A DNA stretch of 64,000 nt, from NCBI RefSeq assembly GCF_014649695.1, contig NZ_BMTN01000001.1, forward strand, positions 62,001-126,000, written 5' to 3'. The stretch's first letter is position 1. Each line of letters opens with the position of its first letter. The DNA comes from Streptomyces kurssanovii (GTDB lineage Bacteria; Actinomycetota; Actinomycetes; Streptomycetales; Streptomycetaceae). Made by a program: the position numbers and the translations under genes. Below the pieces are notes generated by a model that searched no databases, was not told where the DNA came from, and saw only the letters and a list, made by a program, of their open reading frames with translations. Of this stretch, positions 52,240 to 61,280 are shown in pieces.

Positions 52240-55122
52240 TCATGCGCGTTGCTCCCAGCTCTCGACGAGCTGAACGGGAGCGTGCGGGTCGCCGAGCTGT
52301 TCGCGTACCGCCTGCCAGGCGTCCGCGGTGGCGTTCACCAGGGAGACGTCGGCGAGCAGCGGGTGCAGGTCGAGGGCGGCGACCACACTCATCGTCGGGG
52401 GGCGTACCCGCACGGCCGCCTCGGGTGTGCGCCACCGCTCCAGCCGTTGGGCGGCGCTGAGCCCGTACACCCCCTCGCGGCGGAAGAGCCCCGGCCAAGG
52501 GGAGAACTCCCGCGACGGCAGGGGCGGTTCGTACCCGGTCTCGTAGCCGTCGTCGACCCGGTGACCTGCCCCGAGGCGAGCGCCGTCGGTGCCCACACGC
52601 ACCCCGCCGGCGTGGCTGACGAACGCGGGCTCCGTGAGCTGCTGGTCCTCGGTGAGGTCGAAGAACTCGCCGGGCACGAACCGCTCCGGCAGCGAGGGGA
52701 GACCGTCCACAGGATGGGGCGTGCCGGCGGTGACTTCCTTGATCGTCCACTTCTGCACCGGCACGGGCCGACGCTCGAACCGGGAGATCGGCACGCCCAG
52801 CGGGAGCACCTCCTGGCTGACCCGCAGGGTGGCGTCGGGGTGCACGAGCTCCCCTCTGGCGAGCTTCTCGACCGCCGCGGGAGTGAACGCCAGCGCGGTG
52901 TGTTCGGCTGCCGGCCGTTCCGCCACCCACGCCTTCGGCTGTCCGATGGCGCTACGCAGCGGCTCGAGCGGATCACGCCCGGCCTGCGGCGCGACCGCCG
53001 GCGGGGAGCCCCAGCGGATGTCGAAGTCGAGCTCGACGTCCCAGAACAGCACCGAGATGCTGCCGGTGCCGAACGCGTGCCATGGCGCCGGGCCTTCCAA
53101 GGTGAAGTCCAGGCCGACGCTGGCCAGTCGGCGGCCGAACGCACGCACGGCCACACCGGCCCGCACGTGCACCGCGAACGCGAACACCGGGTCGAAGACG
53201 AACAGAGCGTCCAGTCCGAGCCAGCCCTGCACACCGCAGCCGGCGATCATCGCCTCCAACTGCACCTGACCGCCGAACATGACCGCGTTGGAGGTGACCG
53301 CGAAGTAGGCCTCCATGCGCAGCCCGAAGCCGTTGCCCGGCGCCAGGTCGACCTGGAGCCGGCGCAGCGCGGGCACCCCGGGCGGGCGGGTGTAACGGGG
53401 GTGGAAGCCGCCGGCGGACATGACGAGATCCGGCTGCCGACCGCCGCGCACCAGCAGGTACATCTCGCCGCTCACGGCGAGTCCGACGATCCACGACCCG
53501 GTCAGCGACACCAGCAGCTCGAATTCGGGGACTCCCGTGTCGATCCGGCCGAGCACACCGGCCTGCAGCCGGATCAGCGGTACCACCGGGTCGGGCAGGG
53601 CGATCAGGAGCCTCCCCAGCAGCACCGCGCGCACCGGGGCGGGCAGTTCCAGGATCAGTGCGCCGGACAGCGACACCATCCGACCGCCCCAGGTGATGCG
53701 TACCATCGGCCCTACCAGCACCCTGCCGGTGGCCACCGGGAACACCGAGGCCAGCGAGTCGATGATCTCCCCGGCGCGCTCCACCGCCCGGTCCGGGAAC
53801 AGCACCCGGTCGGCGTTGCCGTCGCAGACCAGCTGCTGCAGCGCGGTGACGTCGACGCGCCGGTTGACCCCGACCAGACCGCCGACCGCGTCCAGTGCGA
53901 ACCCCAGCCCGAGCTGGATGCCGGGATCGGGGAACTTGGCGGCGAGCAGTACCAGGAAGCTGGTCGGGGCCCCTGCGACCGGGGGCCGGAACAGGGCGAC
54001 GGCCTGCAGCCGCAGCACGCTGAGGTCGATCGAGATCAGCCCGGCGTAGCCCTGGTCGGGGGTGCGCCGGACCACGCCGCCGCCGGACACGGGCGGCAGA
54101 TTGAGCTCGGTGCCGATGCCGTCCGGGAAGAGCTCACGCAGGCGCTGCGGATCGATGCCCGGCCGGGTCGCCGGTGACAGCACCACCGGCAGGTCGATGC
54201 CGGCGCCGTCCATCGACGCGCGCAGTGGGAGCCCGGGCAGCCCCGCGTTGACCGACATGGACAGGGCCAGCCGCAGCTCGCCGCCGTCGGAGGTCAGTTC
54301 CAGGGCGGCACCCCGGGTCTGCACACCGGGAGCGTTCAGCCGTAGCGGCAGCGGGGCGCGCAGCGCGCCGGTTCCGGCGAAGCGCAGTCCACCGGCCCGG
54401 TCCGCCCGGACGGTGACGGTGACCGGCCCCGAACCTCCGGCCATCGGGCCCGCCCCGCCGACGCCGATGAGCTTGGCCAGAGCCGCCGGCAGCACGGCGG
54501 CGGCGAGTTCCCGCAGCTCCACCTCGACGGCCGGCGGCGTGTCCGGGCTCGCGGTCACGGTGAGCGCGATGCCGTTGACGCTGATCCCGGGCCCGTCTGC
54601 CGTCCCGGCGGCCAGCCGGCCGGTGCGCAGGAACTGGATCGTCGCGGTGCCGCCGGGCGGTGCCGGCGGCATGCCCGGACCGAACGCGGCGTCCCAGCCG
54701 CCGGCCGCGGCGATCGTCGCCTGGGCACTCCACGGGCCCGTGACCTTCGGCGGCATGGACAGGGCCGCCCCGGGGGTGACCACCACGTCGAACACCGGCC
54801 CGCCCGGGGTCACCCCGAGCACGGCCCGCCCGGCCGCGTCGGTCAGCACCAGCGCCACCCCGAGCGGCGCCCCGGGCGCCCGCCGCCAGCCGTGCAACCG
54901 CACCGGCGAGCCGGCGTCCAGGTCGCCGAGCATCTCGCGCACGAGTTCCACCAGCGAGTTCCCCGGCGGCAGCCGGTCGTGCGCCACGAGCAGCCGTCCG
55001 GCCAGTACGGTGCCGGCGGCCGACGGCTCCTCGGGCAGCTCGCGGCTCAGACCCTCTACCGCGTTCTGGGTCAGCGCGCGCAGCTGGTCGGCGACCTGGC
55101 GCAGAAGCTCGGCGGGGTCCAT
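52240..55122 (-). CDS. DUF6603 domain-containing protein (960 aa)
   Basis: A 960-aa soluble protein. The centre and C-terminal two thirds match what I know of DUF6603: VGGLVGVNRRVDVTALQQLV (about 405-425), VATGRVLVGPMVRITWGGRMV, LLGRLLIALPDPVVPLIRLQ, YFAVTSNAVMFGGQVQLEA and FVFDPVFAFAVHVRAGVAVRAF. Long runs of amphipathic beta strands (LGLGFALDAVG, VELDFDIRWG) alternate with glycines. This could be a large beta barrel, solenoid or lipid-binding shell, though no structure or role is established. It has no signal peptide. The C terminus (from about 740) is more polar, with WSP-like segments. The start codon is 6 bp after the beta-propeller gene's stop. Confidence 0.85.
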   Translation of the reverse strand: MDPAELLRQVADQLRALTQNAVEGLSRELPEEPSAAGTVLAGRLLVAHDRLPPGNSLVELVREMLGDLDAGSPVRLHGWRRAPGAPLGVALVLTDAAGRAVLGVTPGGPVFDVVVTPGAALSMPPKVTGPWSAQATIAAAGGWDAAFGPGMPPAPPGGTATIQFLRTGRLAAGTADGPGISVNGIALTVTASPDTPPAVEVELRELAAAVLPAALAKLIGVGGAGPMAGGSGPVTVTVRADRAGGLRFAGTGALRAPLPLRLNAPGVQTRGAALELTSDGGELRLALSMSVNAGLPGLPLRASMDGAGIDLPVVLSPATRPGIDPQRLRELFPDGIGTELNLPPVSGGGVVRRTPDQGYAGLISIDLSVLRLQAVALFRPPVAGAPTSFLVLLAAKFPDPGIQLGLGFALDAVGGLVGVNRRVDVTALQQLVCDGNADRVLFPDRAVERAGEIIDSLASVFPVATGRVLVGPMVRITWGGRMVSLSGALILELPAPVRAVLLGRLLIALPDPVVPLIRLQAGVLGRIDTGVPEFELLVSLTGSWIVGLAVSGEMYLLVRGGRQPDLVMSAGGFHPRYTRPPGVPALRRLQVDLAPGNGFGLRMEAYFAVTSNAVMFGGQVQLEAMIAGCGVQGWLGLDALFVFDPVFAFAVHVRAGVAVRAFGRRLASVGLDFTLEGPAPWHAFGTGSISVLFWDVELDFDIRWGSPPAVAPQAGRDPLEPLRSAIGQPKAWVAERPAAEHTALAFTPAAVEKLARGELVHPDATLRVSQEVLPLGVPISRFERRPVPVQKWTIKEVTAGTPHPVDGLPSLPERFVPGEFFDLTEDQQLTEPAFVSHAGGVRVGTDGARLGAGHRVDDGYETGYEPPLPSREFSPWPGLFRREGVYGLSAAQRLERWRTPEAAVRVRPPTMSVVAALDLHPLLADVSLVNATADAWQAVREQLGDPHAPVQLVESWEQRA

Positions 55123-55128
55123 GCCGCC

Positions 55129-56190
55129 TCACCCGAGCCCGAGTTCGCCGTTGTCGATCACCAGCGCGCGGCCGAAGCTGCCGAGGCCCAGCCACCGGCC
55201 GTCCGGGCTGAACTCCATGGCCAGTACCTCGTCGGTGGGCACCGCGTACAGTTCCTTGCCGTCCAGGTTGAACAGACGCACCACGTTGTCGATGGAGGCG
55301 CTGGCCACCACCTTGCCGTTGGGGCTGAAGGCCACATGGGTGACGGCTCCGGGGTCGGGGAGTCCGGGGGCCAGCTTCGGCGCCCTGCACTTCTCCACCC
55401 CGGACTCCGCTTCCAGTACCCGGGCGAACCCGTCGGAGCCGCCCACCACGGTCCACTTGCCCTTCGGATCGAACGCCAGGCAGTTGGGGGCGGTGACCTG
55501 TTCGTCGACCTCGTCCGCCGTCGGCCACAACTGCGTCCCGTCGTCCGCCAGGAACATCCGGGTGGTGTCGTCGGCGGCGCAGCACAGCACCAAGGAGGCG
55601 TCCGGACCGAACGCGACAGCGAGCACCGCGTCGTCCGGGGTCAGTCGCGCGAGTTCGGTGCCGGTGGCCAGCTCCAGCACCCGGGCCGACCCGGCACGCC
55701 GGTGGTCACCCCCGTGACGTTCGTCGATGGCGAGCGCGATCCGGGTGCCGTCGCCGCTGAGGTCGATGTCGGCGATCTGCGGCGTGTCGACGGTGATCCG
55801 CCGCGATGAAGCCCCGGTCGCACCCTCGAGTACGACGACGACCGCGTCGGTGGACGCGACCACTTTTCCGTCCGGGGTGAACCGCACCGTGTTGACGGAG
55901 CTTCCCGGCTCGAGCGGCCCTTGCCAGATCACCGCCCCGGTCGTGCTGGAGCGCAGGAAGACCTGCTCGAAGTCGGCCACCGCGAGCGCGGCGCCGTCCG
56001 GGCTGAACGCGATGCCGGTCACGGACCCGTCGCAGGGCACATCCAGCGGCACACCGACGCCGACCCCGCGCACCCGCAGCACCGAATCGCTGCCGCCGCT
56101 GGCGAACCGCGTGCTGTCGCGACTGAATGCGACCGCCTGGGCGGAGCCGTCATGTTCGACCGTGAGCGCCACGGTTCCCGGCTGACTCAT
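55129..56190 (-). CDS. WD40-like beta-propeller protein
   Basis: A 353-aa protein made almost wholly of beta-propeller repeats. Eight blade-like units begin with an F-S-P-D-G type motif: AFSRDSTRFASGGSD, AFSPDGAALAVAD, RFTPDGKVVAST, DLSGDGTRIALA, AFGPDASLVLCC, AFDPKGKWTVVGGSD, AFSPNGKVVASASID and EFSPDGRWLGLGS. Several end in a hydrophobic V-R-x-F strand like WD40 repeats. Such propellers act as rigid interaction platforms and none shows catalysis. Here it would serve assembly of the operon's large proteins (inference). No signal peptide. Gap of 30 bp to the preceding small gene and 6 bp to the DUF6603 gene. Confidence 0.85.
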   Translation of the reverse strand: MSQPGTVALTVEHDGSAQAVAFSRDSTRFASGGSDSVLRVRGVGVGVPLDVPCDGSVTGIAFSPDGAALAVADFEQVFLRSSTTGAVIWQGPLEPGSSVNTVRFTPDGKVVASTDAVVVVLEGATGASSRRITVDTPQIADIDLSGDGTRIALAIDERHGGDHRRAGSARVLELATGTELARLTPDDAVLAVAFGPDASLVLCCAADDTTRMFLADDGTQLWPTADEVDEQVTAPNCLAFDPKGKWTVVGGSDGFARVLEAESGVEKCRAPKLAPGLPDPGAVTHVAFSPNGKVVASASIDNVVRLFNLDGKELYAVPTDEVLAMEFSPDGRWLGLGSFGRALVIDNGELGLG

Positions 56191-56220
56191 GGCCAGCTCC
56201 TCCTTCGGGCCGAGCCGTAC

Positions 56221-56568
56221 CTAAGCGATCGGCAGCGACAGGTCGAAGACCGCGCTCCCGCCGCGCACGGTCACCGTCACTGTCGTAGGGGTGAGATGGT
56301 CCGGGTTGTCGAACCGGTACAGCGCGTAAGCGTTGGCACCGGCCATTTCGATGGCCGGCAGCGGCCCGGGGGCGGGCCCTTCGGCAAGGCTCAGGGACTG
56401 TCCGTCCGCGAGGAGCTCCACGCCGACGTCGGTGTCCTGGAGATCGAACGACTTCTCCACGGCGATGGCCACGTTGACGCGTACCGAACCGTCCGACACC
56501 TCGCCGAGAGACGGATACACCCAGAAGTCACCGGCGAGCTGGGGAGCGTCCGGATTCATGGGACTCAT
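56221..56568 (-). CDS. Small beta-sandwich-like protein of the DUF6603 operon
   Basis: A 115-aa protein (MSPMNPDAPQLAGDFWVYPS) with alternating hydrophobic residues in about seven short strands (VRVNVAIAVEKSFDL, TTVTVTVRGGSAVFDLSLPI). This is the pattern of an immunoglobulin-like or jelly-roll domain. No family recognised. Its ATG overlaps the TAA stop of the hemopexin gene (TAATG), so translation is coupled and both products are probably made in equal amounts. An in-frame ATG nine bases downstream could also serve. Confidence 0.72.
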   Translation of the reverse strand: MSPMNPDAPQLAGDFWVYPSLGEVSDGSVRVNVAIAVEKSFDLQDTDVGVELLADGQSLSLAEGPAPGPLPAIEMAGANAYALYRFDNPDHLTPTTVTVTVRGGSAVFDLSLPIA

Positions 56569-57791
56569 TACGGCACCCTGCAATTCACGGTCCACTCCCG
56601 GGTGAACAGTACGGTTCCGCCGTTGCACACATCGATGAGCTGCCCGCGGAAATCGACATCGATCTTGTAGAAGGTGCCGGGCGGTCCGACCCCTCCCGGC
56701 GTGTCCCTGCCCACGTACTCCGCCCCGGAGCGCCGCTTGACCAGGTACATGTCGTTGCGATTCCCATTTCCGACGGAGGCGTTCCGGTGGCCGTAGTCCA
56801 GGTCGACATGGAACGGGTTGGCCGGGTTCGACGCGGCCTGGCCGTCCTCGACGAAATGGTCGTCGGTCGACCCGGGCCCGGGCCGGGAGCGCATCAGCCG
56901 TCGCGTCGGCACCCCGTTCTCCTTGGTGATGAAAGGCACCGGCTGTCCGTTCACCTCGAGATCACCCCGGATGAACTGCCGGTATTCGCCACACGCCGGG
57001 ACCGACGGATCGGCGTCGGCGAACACCGCGTGCATGTCGAACTCGCCGCCGCAGCGCACGTCGGGCTGGGTCCGCCTGCTGCAGCTCGACAGCCTCGCCG
57101 GAATGTCCACGCTCACCACATCGGCCTGCGGCCACTCGATCACGTCGTCGACCGGACCGGTGAAGCCTGCTCGGACCAGCTCCGGCCATTTCCCCGGCTC
57201 CGTGACCGGCAGAGGGTAATCCGGGCGCACCGCGCTTTTCGCGATGTCGTAGTTCAGGTAGCTGGTGCCCTTGAAGAAGTACGCCGATCCGTTTCCCCAG
57301 TTGACCGCCGCGTCCACGCCGGACTTGAACGCGGCCGGGAAGTCCGGCCAACCCTCCCCGATGTCCCGGGGATAGATGGTGTGGTCGACGACATCGTTCG
57401 CGATGTCGTAGAGGACGTACTTCGAGCCTTTGAAGAAGAACGCCCGGCCGTCCCCCCAGTTGATCGCCGCGTCCATCCCCGCGGCGAACGAGGCGGGCAG
57501 GGCCGGCCACTGCTCGGCCGTGTCATGCGGGAAGAAGTCGGCGTCGACGGTGTCGTTGGTGGCGTCCCAGCGAACATACTGCGAGCCCTTGAAGAAATAG
57601 ACGAAGCCGTCCGGCCAGGTCACCGCGGCGTCGATGCCGTGGGTGAACGATGCGGGCATCGCGGTCCACGCCTCTGCGACGTCGCGCGGGTAGACATCGT
57701 GATTGACCGTCTCCGCGCCCGTCGCCGCGTCGATCTCGTAGCGGACGTACTTACCGCCGCGGAAGAAGAACACTGTCCGAACCGGCGCCAT
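56568..57791 (-). CDS. Hemopexin-repeat protein with a novel C-terminal domain
   Basis: A 407-aa protein, first gene of the six-gene operon. Residues 1-190 hold four hemopexin-like repeats of about 49 aa with the classic FFF-KG-x-YxxYD pattern: VFFFRGGKYVRYE, VYFFKGSQYVRWD, AFFFKGSKYVLYD and AYFFKGTSYLNYD, each followed by a W-P-x-hydrophobic and DAAxxW segment. Four units make one complete four-bladed propeller. The C-terminal 210 residues form a different, Cys-containing beta-rich domain (SCSRRTQPDVRCGGEFD, PACGEYRQF, ENGVPTRRLMRSRPGP, DVCNGGTVLFTREWTVNC) that I cannot assign. No signal peptide is seen, odd for a hemopexin protein with cysteines. ATG at 57791 has AAGGAG 5 nt upstream. Confidence 0.88.
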   Translation of the reverse strand: MAPVRTVFFFRGGKYVRYEIDAATGAETVNHDVYPRDVAEAWTAMPASFTHGIDAAVTWPDGFVYFFKGSQYVRWDATNDTVDADFFPHDTAEQWPALPASFAAGMDAAINWGDGRAFFFKGSKYVLYDIANDVVDHTIYPRDIGEGWPDFPAAFKSGVDAAVNWGNGSAYFFKGTSYLNYDIAKSAVRPDYPLPVTEPGKWPELVRAGFTGPVDDVIEWPQADVVSVDIPARLSSCSRRTQPDVRCGGEFDMHAVFADADPSVPACGEYRQFIRGDLEVNGQPVPFITKENGVPTRRLMRSRPGPGSTDDHFVEDGQAASNPANPFHVDLDYGHRNASVGNGNRNDMYLVKRRSGAEYVGRDTPGGVGPPGTFYKIDVDFRGQLIDVCNGGTVLFTREWTVNCRVP

Positions 57792-57980
57792 AGCTGCTCC
57801 TTCCATGAGCCGACAGGCTCTGAGTGCGGTACGCAGCCGAAGCGTCACTCACGGTCATGATGGTAGGGGAAGGGTGCGACGGCGGCGAGCGTTCATGAGC
57901 CCGTAGGAAGAGATCCACTCGGTTGGCTCCGACGCGCGCCGGAGTTCCGCTGCGGCTGACCGCTGCCGCTCCGGCCCGGT

Positions 57981-59489
57981 CTAGCCGTCCCCCTTCTCCT
58001 CGTGGGCCTTCTCGGCCCAGGTCCCCGCCGCGATCCCTGCCTGTTCGAGGTGCCAAGCGGCCTGGAGGCAATGAAGGGCGGGAGTGCCGATGGCCCAGAA
58101 CAGGTCACGCGCCGGAACGAGTTCGGCGAGACGCGTGGTGAGCTTCCCCACGTTGAACGGCTCGTCGGCGTCATCTCCGTTCCGCAGTTGTGCGAGGACA
58201 TCGAGGGAGTCGTTCCCCTTCTCCTGTGCTTTCCAGAAGTCCTCCACCCCCGCGATTTCCCATTCCTGGGGGAGGAGGCCTTTCAGAGTCCATCCGAGGG
58301 CGCGATCGGAGACCATGGAGAAGATGCCATTGGTGCACACTTCGGCAGCCTCGCCGAGCGGTACGTCCGGCATACCCTGAGCGGAAACGGCCGCTTCTTT
58401 CCGCTTCTTCATCTCGGCGCTCTGCTGACGGTAGATCTCTTGAGCTTTCGCCCCGTCCTCCTGCGACCCTCCGGAATCACTGAGCTTCGGCAGCGACGAG
58501 GCGGCCTGAGCTGTGGCCTTCGCGAGCGCGAGCCGTTGAGGCGGAGGGGTCTTCGGATGGATGACCACTTCTCCCGCTCCGGCCACCTCCGGCTCCGGAC
58601 CCGTCAGTTGATTCCATTTCGGGGCAGTACTCGCCGGCGGGTCGGACGGGCCTTCCTGAGCGTCGGACGGGCCTTCCTGGGCCATGGAGGCGGTCAGCGG
58701 GTCAATGATCAGGATCAGCTCCGTCCGGAGCTCGGGGGGCGTCTCGGGGTCACCGATCATCTCCAGAGTCGAAGTCGCCTGCTCCACCGTCGAGATGGTG
58801 CCTGCCCGCCGTTCCGGCGGCACCCCCGGGTCCTGGCTGCCCTCCACGGCGGACGCCACCTGCCGCACAATCGCGGTCAGCTGCTCCCGCAGCTCAGGGG
58901 GTGTCTCAGGGTTGGTGATCACTGCCAGCGCGGAGGTCACCTGCTGTGCGATGTCGGTGACCTCGTCGCGCTCCTGTGGTGACGTCCTAGGGTCCTGAAC
59001 CGCCTTGAGCGTGGCAGTCAGTTGCTCTACGGCCGGTGCGAGTTCCGCGGGGGCGCTTTCCCCTGCCCCCATCAGGCTCGCCGTCGCCGTTTGGATCTCC
59101 TTGTTCTGCTGAGCCAACTCTCCGGTGACCGAGCGGTCCGGTTCTCCGCCGTCTGGCGGCCCGTCAGGCTCTGTCTCTCCCGGCGCAGTGGTGTCGCCGG
59201 GTGCGGTGTTCTCGCCCGGAGGGCGCGTGTCGCCCGGCGGGGGAGGACCGTCCGTCTTCGGCGGTGGCGCTGTGGGATTTCCTGGAGGAGGCGGGTTGCC
59301 CGGAGGCGGGGGCGGGTCGTCCGGCGTCGGGGGAGGAGGCGTCGCCTGAGCTGGCGCCGCCGCCGTGCTTGCGCCGCCGAGGTGAGGCGCTGATGCGGCA
59401 CTCGCCATTCCGGCCGGGAGCGCGAGCGAGGCGGTCAAGGCGGATGCTCCGATCATGCGGCAGAGGTTGCGCCGGGCGACTATGGCCAT
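57981..59489 (-). CDS. Secreted Pro-rich protein with 27-aa tandem repeats
   Basis: A 502-aa exported protein. Signal peptide at 1-31 (RRNLCRMIGASALTASLALP, ending in ASA). Residues 48-115 are almost pure Pro/Gly/Thr/Asp and probably span the cell wall. Residues 167-270 contain four tandem units with a period of exactly 27 residues, starting at 167, 194, 221 and 248 and sharing [DN]P-x-x-[PS]P[EQ]-x-R-x(4)-I-x-[QD]-x(2)-[ST]: for example NPETPPELREQLTAIVRQ and DPETPPELRTELILIIDP. A charged, Lys/Glu-rich stretch (about 375-410) and a globular end with two cysteines (AEVCTNGIFSM, LHCLQAAWHLEQAG) follow. No sortase motif. Family unknown. Located just upstream of the hemopexin gene on the same strand (189 bp). 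Confidence 0.8.
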   Translation of the reverse strand: MAIVARRNLCRMIGASALTASLALPAGMASAASAPHLGGASTAAAPAQATPPPPTPDDPPPPPGNPPPPGNPTAPPPKTDGPPPPGDTRPPGENTAPGDTTAPGETEPDGPPDGGEPDRSVTGELAQQNKEIQTATASLMGAGESAPAELAPAVEQLTATLKAVQDPRTSPQERDEVTDIAQQVTSALAVITNPETPPELREQLTAIVRQVASAVEGSQDPGVPPERRAGTISTVEQATSTLEMIGDPETPPELRTELILIIDPLTASMAQEGPSDAQEGPSDPPASTAPKWNQLTGPEPEVAGAGEVVIHPKTPPPQRLALAKATAQAASSLPKLSDSGGSQEDGAKAQEIYRQQSAEMKKRKEAAVSAQGMPDVPLGEAAEVCTNGIFSMVSDRALGWTLKGLLPQEWEIAGVEDFWKAQEKGNDSLDVLAQLRNGDDADEPFNVGKLTTRLAELVPARDLFWAIGTPALHCLQAAWHLEQAGIAAGTWAEKAHEEKGDG

Positions 59490-59738
59490 GATCCGTTCCA
59501 GATGCGCTTCTCGGTGGTATCGGCTTGTCCGTTGCGGACCGGCCCCTTGGGAGCAAGAAGGGCTCCCCAGGGATCTGGGGTTCAGCAATGCATAAGCGAT
59601 CCAATTTCCACTCTTTACCCGAACGGAACATCCTGCAACGCGGAGTGTTTGAAGCGGCAAGTGTGTGAGTGGTGAAACGTGTCGCGATCAAACGGTCCGG
59701 CGGCGTCCGGTCCGGTCGGGCTTCCCTCGGAGGGGAGG

Positions 59739-61199
59739 TTAGATACCGCTTGTTTTCAGTACCTGCGCGAAGGGGACAGCGGCCGTGGCCCTGGTCAGAG
59801 CGACACCGTATCTTTCCCTTTCTCGCTGATTCTCTTCCGCTGCATCCCTCTTGAGCTGAAGTGCTTCCCGGGGTTTGTGCGACAAGACATATGACTGGAT
59901 CTCGGCGCTCGATCCGGTCCACCCGTAGTAGGAGACCACGTATCGGGGCCGGCGCGTCACATTGATCATGTTGTTGTTGTGGAGGACCCGGCCGCGGTTG
60001 ATGATGTGTTCATCGCATTCAAAGGGAGGGCAGTAGAACTGTTTGTCTTCCGGACGCCAGGAATAATGCGGGACAGAGAATTCTTCATCGATCCTCCCGC
60101 GATCCTTCCGCATGATGGTCATGGTCAAATCGGCCTCGATCACGTCATACGTGGCGGACCTGGGAAGTTGAACCACTCGTTCTTTCACGTATTGCTCGCC
60201 GGGCTCGAGCCAGTTGCCGGGCCCGTTGAACCGTGCGGCGCTGATCGTCTCCCGGGTGGGAGACTTTTCGTATCTTCCTACTCTTGATCCATCCGTTTTG
60301 GCGTCCAGTAACTTTCGCCACTCAAGGAGACCGCTCCCGTCGCTCGCGTGCTTCGCCGAGGCCCCGTAGATCCCGTAACCATCGCTCGTGATGTAAGCCG
60401 GCACCTTTCCGGAATTCCGGGCCCGGAAGGTCACGGGGAGATGGATGATCGGCCGCTTCGTGTCCGATTGAGGTGTCCCGAATTTCACTTCAAGATCGAA
60501 CAGGACCGGGGCGGATGTTGGTTGGTAGAGCGCGGAATACGCCAGGTTGAAGGTGGCCAGAAGCGTCGTGGCTGTCACCCCGGCGGCAAATTGTTTGGGA
60601 TAGGGAATTCCTTCCCATGCCCTTTCTCTGAGGAGCAGCTGGAGTGCCCAGAGGGACCAGCCGGTGAGCGGAAGATACGTCAGCACATAGGGCGTGTACT
60701 CTCGCTCCTCGAGCCACATGAACAGCAGCAGGCCGTTGGTGACCAGCGCGATGAACACGCCGAGCAGGATCAGCGCTCCGGAAAGTCTGAGCTTTCGTCT
60801 TCCCCAGTAATCGAGCACCGCCAGTGCCGCCACCCCCTGCACCACGCCCGCGAAGGCGAACAGGAAACCTGTGACACGCCCCGCGAACGTCAGGGCCCCG
60901 ATGGCGTCCGGCATCCCCACGACAATGAGCAGGGCCATGGAGCCCAGCAGACCCGCCATCATCAGCGCGATGGTCGCGCGCCGCCGCCCCGCGCGGGCGG
61001 GCCACGTCCCGCTGTCTCCGCCGAGCCAGACTATGAGTGACCGGTCTTCTACATCCACGTCCTCCGGATGACCGAGGCGACGGAGAACCCTGCGCAAGCC
61101 CCGCAGCGACCAGGCGCTGCCTACCGTCCTGCCGCCCATGGTGACCTCGCGCAGGCCGCGGTCGTCCGGTGGCCGCACCACCACCTTGGGTTTGCTCAT
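59739..61199 (-). CDS. Polytopic membrane protein with large extracytoplasmic domain, unknown
   Basis: A 486-aa protein. A cytoplasmic N terminus (1-75) is followed by five hydrophobic helices (about 77-100, 108-130, 140-160, 168-190, 204-225). Then comes a 250-residue domain outside or in the cytoplasm, depending on topology, with beta-rich composition (VKFGTPQSDTKRPIIHLPVT) and two cysteines (YCPPFECDEH). The last 40 residues are charged and helical. Codon use in the second half looks less GC-rich than in neighbours, hinting at different ancestry, though I did not compute it. The ATG at 61199 (MSKPKVVVRPPDD) is the best start. No family recognised. Confidence 0.72.
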   Translation of the reverse strand: MSKPKVVVRPPDDRGLREVTMGGRTVGSAWSLRGLRRVLRRLGHPEDVDVEDRSLIVWLGGDSGTWPARAGRRRATIALMMAGLLGSMALLIVVGMPDAIGALTFAGRVTGFLFAFAGVVQGVAALAVLDYWGRRKLRLSGALILLGVFIALVTNGLLLFMWLEEREYTPYVLTYLPLTGWSLWALQLLLRERAWEGIPYPKQFAAGVTATTLLATFNLAYSALYQPTSAPVLFDLEVKFGTPQSDTKRPIIHLPVTFRARNSGKVPAYITSDGYGIYGASAKHASDGSGLLEWRKLLDAKTDGSRVGRYEKSPTRETISAARFNGPGNWLEPGEQYVKERVVQLPRSATYDVIEADLTMTIMRKDRGRIDEEFSVPHYSWRPEDKQFYCPPFECDEHIINRGRVLHNNNMINVTRRPRYVVSYYGWTGSSAEIQSYVLSHKPREALQLKRDAAEENQRERERYGVALTRATAAVPFAQVLKTSGI

Positions 61200-61280
61200 G
61201 GGGCCCACGATCAGATTCGCCCCGGGGGCGTGCAAACCAGGTTGGACCGTCCAGCGCAGCACGAGGCTGCGGCACTGGCC

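Noticed and set aside
47273-54177. Long plus-strand frames (845 and 902 codons) opposite the giant-protein operon
   Set aside because: Random-like His/Gln/Arg-rich translation with no ribosome site. The minus-strand frames carry ordered domains, coupling overlaps and linkers.
59669-59894. Small plus-strand frames between the repeat protein and membrane protein
   Set aside because: Overlap the 3' end of the membrane-protein gene. No ribosome site or family.
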